Shown here: positions 1 to 13,186 of the stretch, piece by piece | How positions within the stretch are numbered: the stretch's first letter is position 1 | Layout: the number at the start of each line of letters is the position of its first letter | Assembly: GCF_025698545.1 (NCBI RefSeq) | Contig: NC_068571.1 | Location: forward strand, 49,385,733-49,449,732 | Source: Gossypium raimondii | Taxonomy: Eukaryota; Streptophyta; Magnoliopsida; Malvales; Malvaceae | Direction of reading: 5' to 3' | DNA: 64,000 nt | The notes under the pieces: generated by a model | The model's input: only the letters and a program-made list of their open reading frames with translations | What the model was told of the DNA's origin: nothing | The model's database searches: none | Program-made: the position numbers and the translations under genes

Positions 1-578
1 AGAAGACAACAGTTCAATAGAAATAATTGATCAAGACTGGAAAATCTAGGCAACTTCTCTTCCACAAATTTTATAAACTTCAAGCAGTCTTTCCATACAT
101 CTAAAGAGTTCCAAAAATCTTATGTATTCATAACATAGAAAGTATAATTAAAGAAAATTAAAAGATAAAACACACCGTCCAAAAATTGCTTTTGAGAAAC
201 TAAGGCTCCATATTGTTGGTGCCAAGGCACTTTTTTTTTTCCATTTGCTTTTTACATTTTTCAACTATTGTTGATAAGCAAAATTGAAAGAAAAAAAAGG
301 AATGTAGTTAAAGCAAAATAATAACATAATCAAATGAATAAACAACTCAATTGCATCACAAAACTAAGTTTTTAACATAACCATCCCATATAAAAATTAC
401 AATAATACATTTATCTGAAACAAATTTTCGCTGTTTCTTCTGGAAGCAAAAGAAGTTGCAAAAGTAACAAGGTTCAACATAAATAAAAATAGATTCCGAA
501 CTTCTACATTGAGAAAGACACTGCAGCAATTTCATCATTCAACTAATTAACAATAGCAACAAAATAACATAAACTCAC
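1..578 (-). other. Part of intron 15 of the WDR11-like gene
   Basis: Downstream of the GTGAGT donor at 578 on the minus strand no further exon of the family is readable. The conserved next block of WDR11 proteins is absent here, so the intron is at least 578 bases and the gene continues off the left edge. The short reading frame at 356-538 matches nothing and is AT-rich intron sequence. Confidence 0.75.
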
Positions 579-3500
579 TCATGCACATGGTTCTGAATTG
601 CCTCCTCTCCTTCCAATTTCTCATGCCAAGGGATACGCTCATTAGCACTTTCCCATAAGTCTTCTTGCTCAAAAGCCATTAACCTAAGTTGACCTTGAGT
701 CTGCTAACCAGAAAATGTCTTGCCATCAAAAGTTTTAAATCACAAGAGATATACAAGACCAACCTAAATAGAACATCTCACCCTTTCAATTATTTTATTA
801 GGACTGTTAAAAACCACTAGAAACTTACCAATGCATCCCTTTGCCCAGTTTCTGATGTTGATTTCTCCTTTGATGTAATTCTACTAAGTAGAGATCTGTC
901 ATCAAGATCAGAATTTGGCACTGAAATAGGTGCTTTCTGTGGGGACTTATTTATTAATTTATTCATCAAGTGGTTAATAGCACGAGGCAATTGCAACCAG
1001 AAAAGTGCTTCTGAGACCTCACCAAATGTAGCAGCAGCAAAGGCAAACCTTGCAGCACAACCCTTATTGACTATGGTAGCATACAATCTAGCCCTTTCAT
1101 CATCGAGTATGCAACCTTGTGCAGTGAAACAATGGAAAAGCACAAGGATAAGGAAAATTAATAAAATGTTTAAGTAGTAGAATTGGAACACTAGATAGGT
1201 TATTAAAGCCTACCTTCCTTACGGTAAGGTTCTAATACTTTTAGGAGCAATTCTGGGACTACAGAATCACCAACAGATGGTAATTCAATCAGGTAACTGC
1301 GAAGGTCTTCTGAAGATGAAGCCATTCCTGGAACGAGATGGGGCCTCTTATCTATAGTTGTACCAGTAGTATTAAACCAAGAGGGTTTTACACCCAATTG
1401 TAATATCATCCGTAGTGCCTGTAATGACATGAAATATTGGGTCAATTGTAAGTAACTCTTTGAACAGTCATTTAACCTTTGAGATAGCAAACAAATAAAA
1501 TGAAGTTTCATGGAAAGTAGAACAAGGCCAGTAGGCCCATTTCAAAATACATTCCTCAATCCATTCAGGATTGTGACACCAACTCCGATGCATCACCATT
1601 AACAATTTTGTTTAAGGCCATTTTTTTTCTTTTCAATTTAACACTTAACGCAATAGTGTTCCATCAATCCATCTACTTTTAAAGAAACGTGAAATGTTGT
1701 ACATGTCTCTGCTAAATGCAAATGATCTGTTAGCATCATGTGTTAGAAGGAACCTTCAGTAGTTGGCGCTTGTATAAAATAAAACAGTAATATGGAATTA
1801 TAGGTTACTAAGCCAAAATGAATAGGCAGAACATTGTTACCAGAGCATGGGGTGTAGGAAGTAATACAGGACAACATAAAGGCATCGGTCGAAATCTCTC
1901 TTTTATATTTCTTGGCAGTGCCCCAGGGACCATTTTCTTGTCATTTCTGCATTTGCACAAGTGAGGTTAATAAAGTACAAAATATATCAACTTCATATGA
2001 ATCATATTTTAACTAGCAGTATTGTCCATTTCATTTCAAAACTACACACTGATTGTTTAACCTAACCAGTCCCTCTCTCCTTGCTAGCCACTCCAGACCT
2101 ATCTCAGCTATCATTCTAATAAAGCAACCAAAAAGTCCATTCTACCAGCTCCAACCAAATTTTAACAAAAACTAATAATAATTACACTAACTTATGCTAA
2201 CAAAAAATAGAGATTTCTATTTGAAACCACTCATATAGAGACTATCTACAAAGGGAAAAAAACCTTGAGAACTAAGAAGAAATTGTGGCACATACATGTT
2301 CACCTCAATAAGCCGAAAGCTACTATCAGCTCCTGCCATGCATAAAACCAACGGATCATTCTTGTTGGTCCGCAAGTGCAACCAATCCAATTCCAATACC
2401 AGGGTTCCAGGAAATTGAGGTTGTAAAAGAGAATTGGCCAATGGGTCTGGTGAATCCTGCAAATACCAAATACTATATATTATGCTCAAATCTAGAAATA
2501 TCCTTCAAAAGGTCCATTGGGGCGAAAAAGAACCATTTATTCTAACTCAAACTTCTATAAGTTCACATAACATGTACCATTCAAGGTCTCAATCAGAAAG
2601 AATCTAGCAATAAAAACCACATAATGAGGCTTCAATCCTCTAGTGTATAATTTGAATATGAGTTTAGAAAGGATAAAATGCCCAAGTGTGAAAACAGGTC
2701 CAAATTGGAAAGAATGTCCAGCAAAAAACCACAGAATAGGGTTGAAACCCTCTAGTGCATAATTTTAAGTATAAGGGCACATTTGTTATAAGGGAAAGCA
2801 TTCACTTTCCTTGGCATTTAATAGGCGGAATCTGATCCTCACGTTTGGTAAACTGAAGAGTGCCCAACAATCTTGGGAATCTAACTCTCATTTTTGGAAA
2901 TACTTTCCTTTAAACATAGAACATGATTCCTATCAGAGGTGGAAATGTAACTTTCCCATGTAGTTGAAAAGTTAAAAATTAGCTTTGAGAATCAAAATTA
3001 CCACATCCCTACTAGAGTATTTAGTGAACCAAACAAGCCAATGTAACTTTCTCAATTTAGTCAGCACATTCCTATGTAAAGCAAACAATGTAATGTTACT
3101 TTTTGAGAAATCACATCCTATCACAATCATGACATTGGAAAGCACCAAAAAACCTCCAATGTAGAAGGATGCAATAAGTAGTAACAAGCGCAAAAATGAA
3201 CTTGCTTTCTAAATTTATCTTCCAATTTATGAAGGCACAGACCAAAGGAAGTTCACAAATAAAACATGTGAATGTAGAAAATAAAATATGGTAGTCCCAT
3301 CTCAATTCTCAGGGGGAAACAATCCAACTTTCTAATGACTAAGAAAACACTCCAGAAACCTTTAAACACAAAATATGCATCAATTATTAAGTATAGCAAG
3401 ATAATAGTAGCAGATAGATAAATGGAAGGCAGAAAATTTGAAAAATGCATTTTCACACTTACAAGATCAAACACCGAAAATGTATTGTCATTAAATAGTA

Positions 3501-6500
3501 CAGCAACCCGCCCCCGACTACGGTCTCCAGCAACAACAGGAGAGAATTTTATTCTTCGAACTCCTTCTCTGTAAGTGTTGAAAGAGGAAGACTGGCCAGT
3601 AGTGACATCCCACCACCTTATGTTACCTGACCTGTCCCCCATGACCTGATAAATTAATGATATCAGTGAAGACAACAATCTTCAAGGCAACAAGATAACA
3701 TACCAACTGGATGCAATAATTTAAATATGATACATACAACATGAGGCAAGCGGTAGGCCATGGCTGTAATCAATCCATCAGATGAAACAAATGATGAAGA
3801 AGGCCATTTTGGTCTGGAAGACAAGCAAAAATCCTTCTTAGTGCAAGCAAAAAGGGAAAGGAAATGTGACTATATGCTATGAAAAATGTAGAATATAGAA
3901 AGAGAATACAAGTAATATGTGATCAGAAATAAACCAAAATGCCTATGGACTAAAAATTAGATTTTTTCTGTACAAAAAATATAAGGAAAACTTACGCAAA
4001 AAATAAATAAATAAAATGCAGAAAATAGAAGTCCCCCCGTTTTTGTCCCTAAGTACTTCATGACAAACTTGATGAGAAGGTAATCATTTTTCATTCAACA
4101 CAATATTGGATTTCTGCTTCCATGTTATGGACATTACCGAAAATATAACACATAACAAGTTACAAGATTGTTTGTCAACAAGTTTAGGTTCCAAGACAAC
4201 ATCTTTAAGAACCTGATTTGGCATTGCAACAATGGCAACAGGATGCATGTGTTAGGTGCATATTAATAGTGCTAAATCTACAGCCACATACAAATTTGTC
4301 AAGCTCCAAAACTGTTGTTGATTTGAGGTCCCATCACCAAAATATTATCACTTCACAGCTCAAGAAAGTTGTGGCTCATAGAAAAGTCAATGTCCACAGT
4401 AGCTAACACATTAAAAGTGAATTCTATATGTTCAAGACTACCACAGGGACTCAAATTCATGGAGTACAGATGTAAAGGCAAACACAAAACAAATGGCTCA
4501 CATGTAAACCAAAATAAAGAAGATTACACATTTTCTAGTAGCATCTAGGTTCAACCTGATTCTATTACATTATATTAAGCATTTACAACAAATTATACCT
4601 GAAGTCTCGGATCCTCCGGCCATGAACCTCAAAGACTCCGAGTGCACCATTAACTAAGGCAAATGCAAAACTCTCAGAAATCTCATCTTGCAAATTGTCA
4701 GAGTTCCCTGCTTCTGCATTTAGAAGTTACAGTTATTATAAGATAACCATTTGGGCAAGACAGAGGTCTTTGTAATAAGTGATGCCAAGTATAATATCCC
4801 ACTTGAATCCGATGAAGATGCAATTGTGGATGAGGTTGCCACTTCTGGTGCCACAGCTTTATTATCTTTATGGGATAATGACGATTCCCTCGAAGGACCT
4901 TTTTGCACTGGTCTGGGAACTGTTGGAAGAGTCCATTCCATTACCGTGAATGGAAGAGCTAATGATCTAAGCTACATGGAAGTATAGAGAATAATAATTA
5001 TCCAAATTAAAATATTAGACAGTAAATCAAGAAGAAATTTAGGACAGATGTCATATTGATTTATACAAGTTTTAGAATAAAACTAAGAATAAAGACAAAT
5101 CAATGACAGAGAAACAAGCGCTGAATTTGCCTAACGTAAATATATATTATATCAAGGAAAGTGAAATATGAAGACAATATAATTCAGCATGAAACCTTCC
5201 ATAACGAAAACTCAAGGGAAAAAATCATTAGTGGACCAGGGAACTCAAAAGGAAAAAGTAAAAGGAACTAACAATATACCCAAGATATTATTTCGGAAAT
5301 TAGAAAGTCTTACCAATGAAAGGAGCAATTAACACATTCGGAACAATGGCAACCCGAAAAACTGCTGAAGTGATCGTGGAGCTGTGAAACTCCAAAATTA
5401 CTATTGAGTTTCATTATGAGCGATGCAAAAATGAGTATTTTGGTTTTCTATGAATTCCTATAAGTTTTGCAAGTCAAAGATTTCAGGAGGCACTAATTCC
5501 GGTGGTCAGTTATGTACTTAATGGCACAACTGCAAACAATACCTAAACATTCTAATGCTAATTTATAGAACTTGATTTTCTCTTGAACAGAGAGATAAAC
5601 AATATTTTGCTTCTCATATGAAGACACTAGTATCTGCAAATGAATCAAATTTCATCTCTTTGGCCTTGCTTATGTAAGCTCAAGCAATGCATGCGCTCAA
5701 AATTCCACCAAAGAGCTATAAAATGAGAAAAAACGTCATTTTTCCTTCTACACTAATAGAAACATCGCAAATGACACTATTATGACAAATATAATCAGGT
5801 TCTTTCTATCTCGGGATATTCTGCATATTTTAAAGCAAAGCCATGTTTTTCAATGGAGTGCTGGTTGCTGGAAGGACTCAAACAAAAGCATTGCGAACAG
5901 CAATTTTGTATTAAGATGAATGATTTCTGAAATTTGAATATCATTATTACTTACACGTTTGGTTACCACATCCTTCAGTGTGACTATATCATCTAAGGTT
6001 TATTAATAATGTCTCAAGTAGGGGAAAGAAAAAGAAAACATAATAGAGAGATAAGGGGAAATGAAGACAGGAATTTGAGGTAGAATAGAAGAAACATGAA
6101 TAACTCATAAACTCTTAAGTCACTCAAAAAAAAAAAAGCACATCAAAGTATTATGGACATCGGACATAAAATCCTAATATAAATGCAAAATTCCTACTTC
6201 CTAGTTAAAAATAAACCCTAACTAAAACCTTGAGGTGATTCTCACTCAATAAGCCTCCAAGAACCATGACAATCTTTCTATCTTCACTCTTGCAACTTTA
6301 TTTCTGCAACAGCACCAATACAACCATTTGAGAAGCCTAATGAAATACTAGACAGACAAATGAGGGAAGGCTAGTGAACATCAACCAACAAAATGTTTAA
6401 CCCTTTACTAAGATTATCAGAAGCCAGTCATCAAGTCAAAATATCTCAATTCTTCACGTAGAAAGGTTTATAGTGAAAAGAACAAGCTTACTGTTAGCAA

Positions 6501-9500
6501 CCATTATCAGAAATACTGCAAGCCAGAAGAAGAGGAAGTTAAGCATCACACTCACCATAATTGGATTTTTTGTCATAGCCCAAACCTCAACAGGTGCATC
6601 ACGAAATAAAATCAGAAGATACCTGAAAAAGTTAAAAATAACAAGATATTACCACATGCCAGAAATCAGACAGCTAGTTAGACAAAGAAGGGAGCAGAAT
6701 TAGAAAAACATCAGAAAAAGTCAGCCATATTCAGAACATATAAAGGGTTATAATTATCACATTATTGACAACCTCTAACTATGAATAAAAATTGCAATTT
6801 CCAGAAACCAGGTCATTACATATTCCTTTACAAGAAATAAGAATCAAGGGAACCAGCAGGAAGAGATGATCCGCCATCTAACAGACAAGAATGCATATCA
6901 CATATTTTCCGAGATACCTTGGCTACCACGATAATTAATCACCAACCCAAACCGAGGGCCTCCATTCTCTATCTCCAGGGTTTGGTGTTATGAAGCATAT
7001 GCTAAAATTTTCTATTAGCCTTCAAGACCAACCTTGTGTGCAACTGCAGTTTCATTTTCCTTCTACAGATTAATTTTGACAACACAAGTCTAGGGTTTCT
7101 AATCAATATATATCACCATTGCAGTAAATACTGGCTGCATTGACTATTTCTAAGCTGATAATAATAATTATTAAATAACAACATACACAAATGGCAACAC
7201 ACGATAAAAACATGAAATATGGCAGTACAGCATCCATGTTACAGCATCTCTGCTTCCTCCTTTCCTTTACTTTTTGTAATACATGTTTACACTTGTAAGA
7301 GTAGCACACTTCTTATGCATCATAATATGTGGAAACAATCTAAAGTTGTCATATTGAAGGAGCAATTTTTGCATGAAGGGAAGTATGTATCAATTTAAAG
7401 GATGCTGCCAAATGAATGCATTGAGTAATCAAAACGAGAATTTAGAAGGAAAACCTTCCAGATGAAGAAGTCCTTAAAGCTCTTATAGGTGCACGTTCTG
7501 GCTTTTGTAAGACCCGAAAAGTTCTGTTAAGCCCACTTCTTAGACAAGTCACAACAAGTCTGTTAATGTAGCCTCCAGTTTTCTCATTCACCTAAGTCCA
7601 TAGAAGTACTACTAAGGATTAAACTGTCGAACAAAGCAATGATATTAAACAAAGGAAAGGAAGATATGCAGAGAAAGAAGAAATGAAGCTAACTATGATG
7701 CAAATGACAGATATAGTCCTTGGAAACTTGATACACTACCTGTGTGTATGAAAACGAAACCAGTCTTGAATTACCAAGCCATCGTAAGCCCCTCACCATA
7801 CTATTATGAACCGAAAAACTGGATGCAACAGCGTTGGTAGAGACATCAATGACATCAATTGTCCCACTTTGACTACCCAAAGCAACTAGTGGAACTGTTA
7901 TTGCAGGATTATCTCCCCCACCTTTGCAGAATATAGTGTGATTAATAAACTTGTAAAAGTTTCACAGAAATGGAAATTCAGCAGGTAGATTGAGAAGGTG
8001 GAACTAACGAGACATAGTAGCTGTTAAAGAAGGAGATGGTACTGCCAGCATGGTCACCGTTGAAGAAAGAACCTGAAGCTGTCCAACTAAGCTAATCTGC
8101 ACTAATGATTTGGCATATAAGTACGCATGAATAACCGAAAGAACTTGTACCAAGGCAAAATAAAAGGAAGTTGTTCAGAAATAATAAATGCTTTTCATTT
8201 CATTCTCAAAAACAACAAGGAGAAAATTATAAGCTTACAGGGCACCTAAACCATTCTTGATAAAGAAGAGAAACTCAATGACTGTTGTACCAAAATAAAA
8301 TAATGCAGTTATGTCAACAAAGGCTTGGCAGACAAAGAAACCCATTATTTATTTAAAGATCACAAAAAGTAAAATATCTGGCAAGTAATAAGCTTGTTGA
8401 TCAAATTACACTTCTTCCATTTCCAATGGATTCCATATATATCTTCCATACAGTTCAAATATGCAGTAGTTACTCTGATCTCATGGCATCATTTTCCAAG
8501 CTTAACCTTTGACCAAGCATAAAAAAGTAAGTTTGATTTTTCTCTCAATTTGACAGTTAGGTATGCTGCAGCAGCAAGTGAATAAGCATTTCAATGACGC
8601 TCTATAATAAATAAAATTCCAAAACGCTGTTTGGGCCAGAAGAGTACCATAATTAACATCATGTTCTTTTCTGATACAAAGTTCAACATGGCATCTGGCC
8701 AGTATTTTGAATCCCAGCTCAGCCAATTAATTTATGTTAAGATCACTTAATTTTATTGCACTTGCTGTCAATTCCAAGCAAAAATATGTTATAAAGCTAA
8801 AAGCTCAATGACCCAGCAAAAATTGGTCAAGTCTATACATGCCAAGGGCACTAGAAACAACACCCGAGAAAGTTTGTATCACAAACCCTTCAGCACAAAA
8901 TGCATTTTAGCCTGGCAATTCCCTAATCTACCACTTATTCATAGTAAGCCATTCCTAAATCATAAATTGCATCGTTAACAGAAGAGATTTGGGTTATCAT
9001 ACAAGAAAGAAGAAAATATTTCCAAATGCAATAACAACTCTTCCTTTACCAAAGCCGTAATATCATGTCAAAAGTGGACTGAGTCTTCATATAATTGTAT
9101 GATAGGAAAAGGAAGATATGCAATGTTAATATCTCCTATGTGTATATGTGTGGAGAGAAAGTAAAGTCATGACTTATAAGTGCAACTTCATAGATGGGAG
9201 GGCAGGTCAAGGAGCCAGCTAAAGGGGGAAAGAGAACAAAATGTTTCAAAGTTTCCCTTTGTTCAACTGATAAAACTACAGTCATCACATCAGCAAGAAC
9301 TGAGGAACATTCAACAAGAAAAAGGAATATTTTGGCATGCCAGTTAGAAAGTTAAAGAATTTATTTGCAAACCTTAAATGTCACATCTGCAAAGCCAAAA
9401 GTAGAGTTTGGTAGCTGAGTTCGGCTACCATTTATGTTGTCCAGCTGCCTGCTGCCTTCTGCAGCAAGTCCATCCTTAGTAGACACTATGGTGGTGGTAT

Positions 9501-11427
9501 TTGTTGAATCAAGAGATACATTAGCAATATTTCCGGAAATTCCAGCATCCTTCTGCATAACTCCATTCCCTTCAGCAGTCAAGATCCAGCTCCATAGTTT
9601 GCCATCGTCAGAGATGGAAAACAAACGTGTCTTAGCAACAAGAAGAGTATCATCACAAAATTCAAAAGGATTATCAGAATCCACATCAGATGCACCATTT
9701 GATGAATCTGAATAAAGCTTGCTAATATTATGAAGCGTTGACTCTGATTGGCTGACAAGGACTGCAAGAACTGATGGTGACGGGACAGGTGAGCCAAGGG
9801 ATGGCATCAACTCCTCCATTGTGCACATTACATGTACCTGTTCTCCTCTGTAATAATAACACCCAAATGAGAGCATCCTTTTAAATGCAGAAATTTGGAA
9901 AGTTGAATATCATTAACTACATTAAAGAAAACCACAAAACAAAAATATTTATAGGTTATAAGAGATAAATATGAAAATATGGTCTGATGCTTCAACTTGC
10001 TGTGACAACAAGGTATCACCTAGGAAAAGAATTCAACAGCTTTAATTGGTTGCAGATATGATTCTATCTTTACAAGAAGATAAACTAATAAATAGCTTTG
10101 TATGACTGAACCGGTGGATGTATAGTTCCCAATCACAATTTGATAAAAACCATATCATACTTCAACCAATGAGAACATTCATAACTAAATGATTTTATGT
10201 GCAGGAAGCCGAGAATCTCTTATTATATCATAAATCAAAAGGATATTTCAAAGTCTTTCCAAGTACTTTACATTGCCTAGTCTCCAATTCAAAACCTTCT
10301 GCGTCTGTTTTCCTAATTTTGTTACATAACATTTATGATTCCTTGAATACCCAAAGTGATGTGCACTGTAGGAGCTTATTTAATCGTATCAAGTTAAATT
10401 TGAATGAGGCCAGATATTGCAGGAATAAGATAGAAATAGAAAATGCTTACTCTTTCCTTCGCCAGATGCTGATCTTCCCATCAAGGTGGGCACAATAAAC
10501 CAACTCCTGATTTGGATCAGGCAATACATCAAGAAACTTGGCGCACCCGCGCGGCAATGGGGCAGAGAAAAGCGTTGTTTCATATTTCAAATCGAAAACC
10601 ACCAGCTCCCTAGGAAACGTCACGTAAATGACGTTTTTCCAAAGCGGAGAAAACGCCAAACGCACCGCATATAGCGGGAAAACAGCTGAAGCAGGAGAAG
10701 AAGAAGTTCCTCCAGCAGCAGCGGCAGCATCCTTTTCAAGCTTAAGTAACTCGGTACAATCAGTTCGAATCTGGAGTTCTTTGAGGGCAACATCATCATC
10801 TTTTTCTCCCAAAACTTTGATCGAAAGAAGAAACCCTTTGAGTCCAACTATACACAAATGGCGGGAGTCGAAAGGATCACGGCGGATACAGGATAGATAT
10901 TCGGGTGAAGCGTCGTATTTGAAGATGCATCGAGAAGAGGAAGTGTTGTAAAGGGAAAAATAAGAAGGGCCAGAGATAGAAGCAAGGTGGAAAGAATCGG
11001 AGCGGGCCTGTACCCAACAAAGGTCTTGGATACCGGATTTAGAGGAAGGATCGGGAGGATCAATGGAGAGGATGAGAGAACGGAGGCGGAAATCGAGGAG
11101 AGCAATACGGCCGTGGCGGTCGGCGGCGGCTAGGATGAGATGCGAAGAGGAAGGTTCTGTAGAGAGAAGGTCCCGACCAAGAGGGAGCGGGGTCCACCGT
11201 ACGGAAGTGACGAAAGGGGAGAGAGAAGAGGAAGAAGGAGGGAGGGGAATGGTGGCAACGAGCTGGAGGGAACGGGAGTCAACTACGGAAACGGAGGAGC
11301 CGGAGGCGAATGCTAGGAGACCGGAGGGATTTAGATCAGCAGATCCGAAGTTGTTGCGACTGGGTGGGCCTGGTAGTGTGCAATCCCATGACTCGTTGGG
11401 TAACGGTCGATGCGTTGGAATCGACAT
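579..11427 (-). CDS. WDR11-like WD40-repeat protein, 3' end outside window
   Basis: Fifteen exons read from right to left: 11427-10451, 9847-9373, 8096-8009, 7921-7740, 7591-7455, 6622-6556, 4971-4803, 4713-4599, 3813-3738, 3645-3463, 2456-2296, 1946-1841, 1418-1214, 1115-829 and 700-579. All junctions are GT/AG and the phases join without a stop, giving 3350 nt (about 1116 residues) of a family usually near 1350. The start ATG is at 11427. Recognisable blocks are MGDRSGNIRWWDVTTG, a propeller-blade strand in exon 10, and the post-propeller block GCILDDERARLYAT in exon 14. The family is the plant counterpart of WDR11, a two-propeller scaffold acting at the trans-Golgi network in animals; the plant role is inferred. 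The last exon ends in phase 2 and the next lies left of base 1. Exon 8 has two in-frame acceptors six bases apart. Confidence 0.93.
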
Positions 11428-13186
11428 TTTCGGAAATTCAGCTTCGAGTGTCCTAACGTGTAGGCGATGACGGAGGAGAGGAAAGGAAAGAAATGAAAAG
11501 GTACATTACTGAATTTTTTCCATGGAAAAATGTTGACTCCAATGTCACTCCTCCGACTATATGGACCAAGAGACACTATAGCCCATATAATTTGTTTATA
11601 CCAGTAGAGATTTGAAGAGTCGTGGAGGTAATTGGGAAAAAACCCCTGCGCTTCTCAGCTTGTTTGGTGTCTTTTAGGGTTGGCAATAAGATTGTAAAGT
11701 GTACGATGTGGGACAACGGAGTGTCCTATTGAATATCATCTAATTATATGAAATCAAGCTAGGAACAAAATTGTTGAATCGCATCTTGGCATGCTTAATA
11801 TATGAAGGAAACCAGTCAACTTCGAAGAAAGCAATGAACAATCATGATGTTGAATAAGTATAGGATGGGACTATGAATGTGATTATACATCCCTTTTTAA
11901 AAGCTTAAACTATGAATGAAGTTACACCATCTATTTTCCTTTCCAAATATATATATTCAATTTACAAACAAACATGTTTACACATAATTAATAACTTTTG
12001 AAAGAGGCAATGTTAATTATTAATTACATTTTTTAAAGGCCTATATGAAATTAAGGATAGTCAAAAGTTGATTTAAAATTTTTATGCAAGTTAATTATTT
12101 TTAGAATAATAATATTGGGTGCAATAGTATTAGATACAGTTTTAAACTTTGGAGATGATATTTTTATAGGGATAGTTTACATAAAAATAACTTTTAAAAT
12201 GATGGATTTTATGTAATTTTTTCCATTTTAGCTTTTTTTCCTTTCATTTTCATTTCCTTTTCAATTCTATATGACGATAAAAGATTGAAATTTTTTATCC
12301 TTACCAGAATTGAAGTGAATACCTGATCTTTGCCCCAAATGTGGAGGGCATTCTTGATTAAGTTTATCAAGCTCAAAAGAACATGAATAAATAATTTTCT
12401 ACTTGAAGATAGTGATTTATCATTTTATGCACTGAAATATTCATTAAAGGGCAATCTTCAGGAAATAAATAAATGTAATTTCCATTGTACCTTTAGAGTT
12501 TTATGAAGCATTTATGCGCATGAAGTCGTAATTTCTTTCTTTTATTCATTTCTAGTTTTTCTTGTATCAATGTGTTTTTTTTTTTTTTTGCAAAAATTAA
12601 GATTTCGTATAGCAAGAAGACATTTATTTGGCAAGGAACATGGGGTTGCATCCTTGAGGTTTAGTGGTGGTTTTATATTGCTTAGGTTTGGGGGAGTTAT
12701 GATTTTGTACATGTAGTGAGCTGCTATTTTAGCATTATGCTTCCAGCTCCAATTAGGTTTCCAAGTTGTGGATTTGGGTTTCAACACTTGGATTGTGCCG
12801 TTGATTCAAGGTAAAATATAAGGTTATGATAGATGACAAAACCATCACTGTAAATTATTTTAAGTCTTAAAGCAGGACTGGTTGCAAGTAGGAGTGGGTA
12901 TCATCAAATTATTGAGTGTAGCTGCCATCGACTTGCCCTGCCCATAGGGCCCATCTCTCATAATGAGGCTGCTAACTGATGTTGATTTTGATGGTAAGCT
13001 GAAGGAATACCTGATTTGTTTACGATGGAAGTGAATTAGTGGTTGAGTTGGGATGTGAAGCAGTGGTTGATTGACCCCACAAACCATATTCCACAAAGCA
13101 ACGTGAAATGAAATCTCTTTATCTATGCGACAAAACTTATAAACTTACTTCTTCTACCTGCTTTGCTTTCCTCCACAAATTTCAGG
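11428..13186. other. Head-to-head intergenic region between WDR11-like and LOR genes
   Basis: The WDR11-like gene (minus) and the LURP-one-related gene (plus) diverge from this 1.76-kb stretch, so it should hold both promoters. The first 200 bases upstream of 11427 are the likely 5' untranslated leader of the WDR11-like gene. The rest is AT-rich with a poly-T tract near 12575. No TATA box could be assigned with confidence to either gene and no coding signal is convincing. Confidence 0.6.

Noticed and set aside
5290-5400. Possible extra exon of the WDR11-like gene between exons 6 and 7
   Set aside because: Phases of exons 6 and 7 join directly in frame, and the protein family has no insertion at that point.
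11063-11470. 135-codon arginine/glutamate-rich frame on the plus strand
   Set aside because: It is the antisense of WDR11-like exon 1, whose sense frame matches the family from its start codon.
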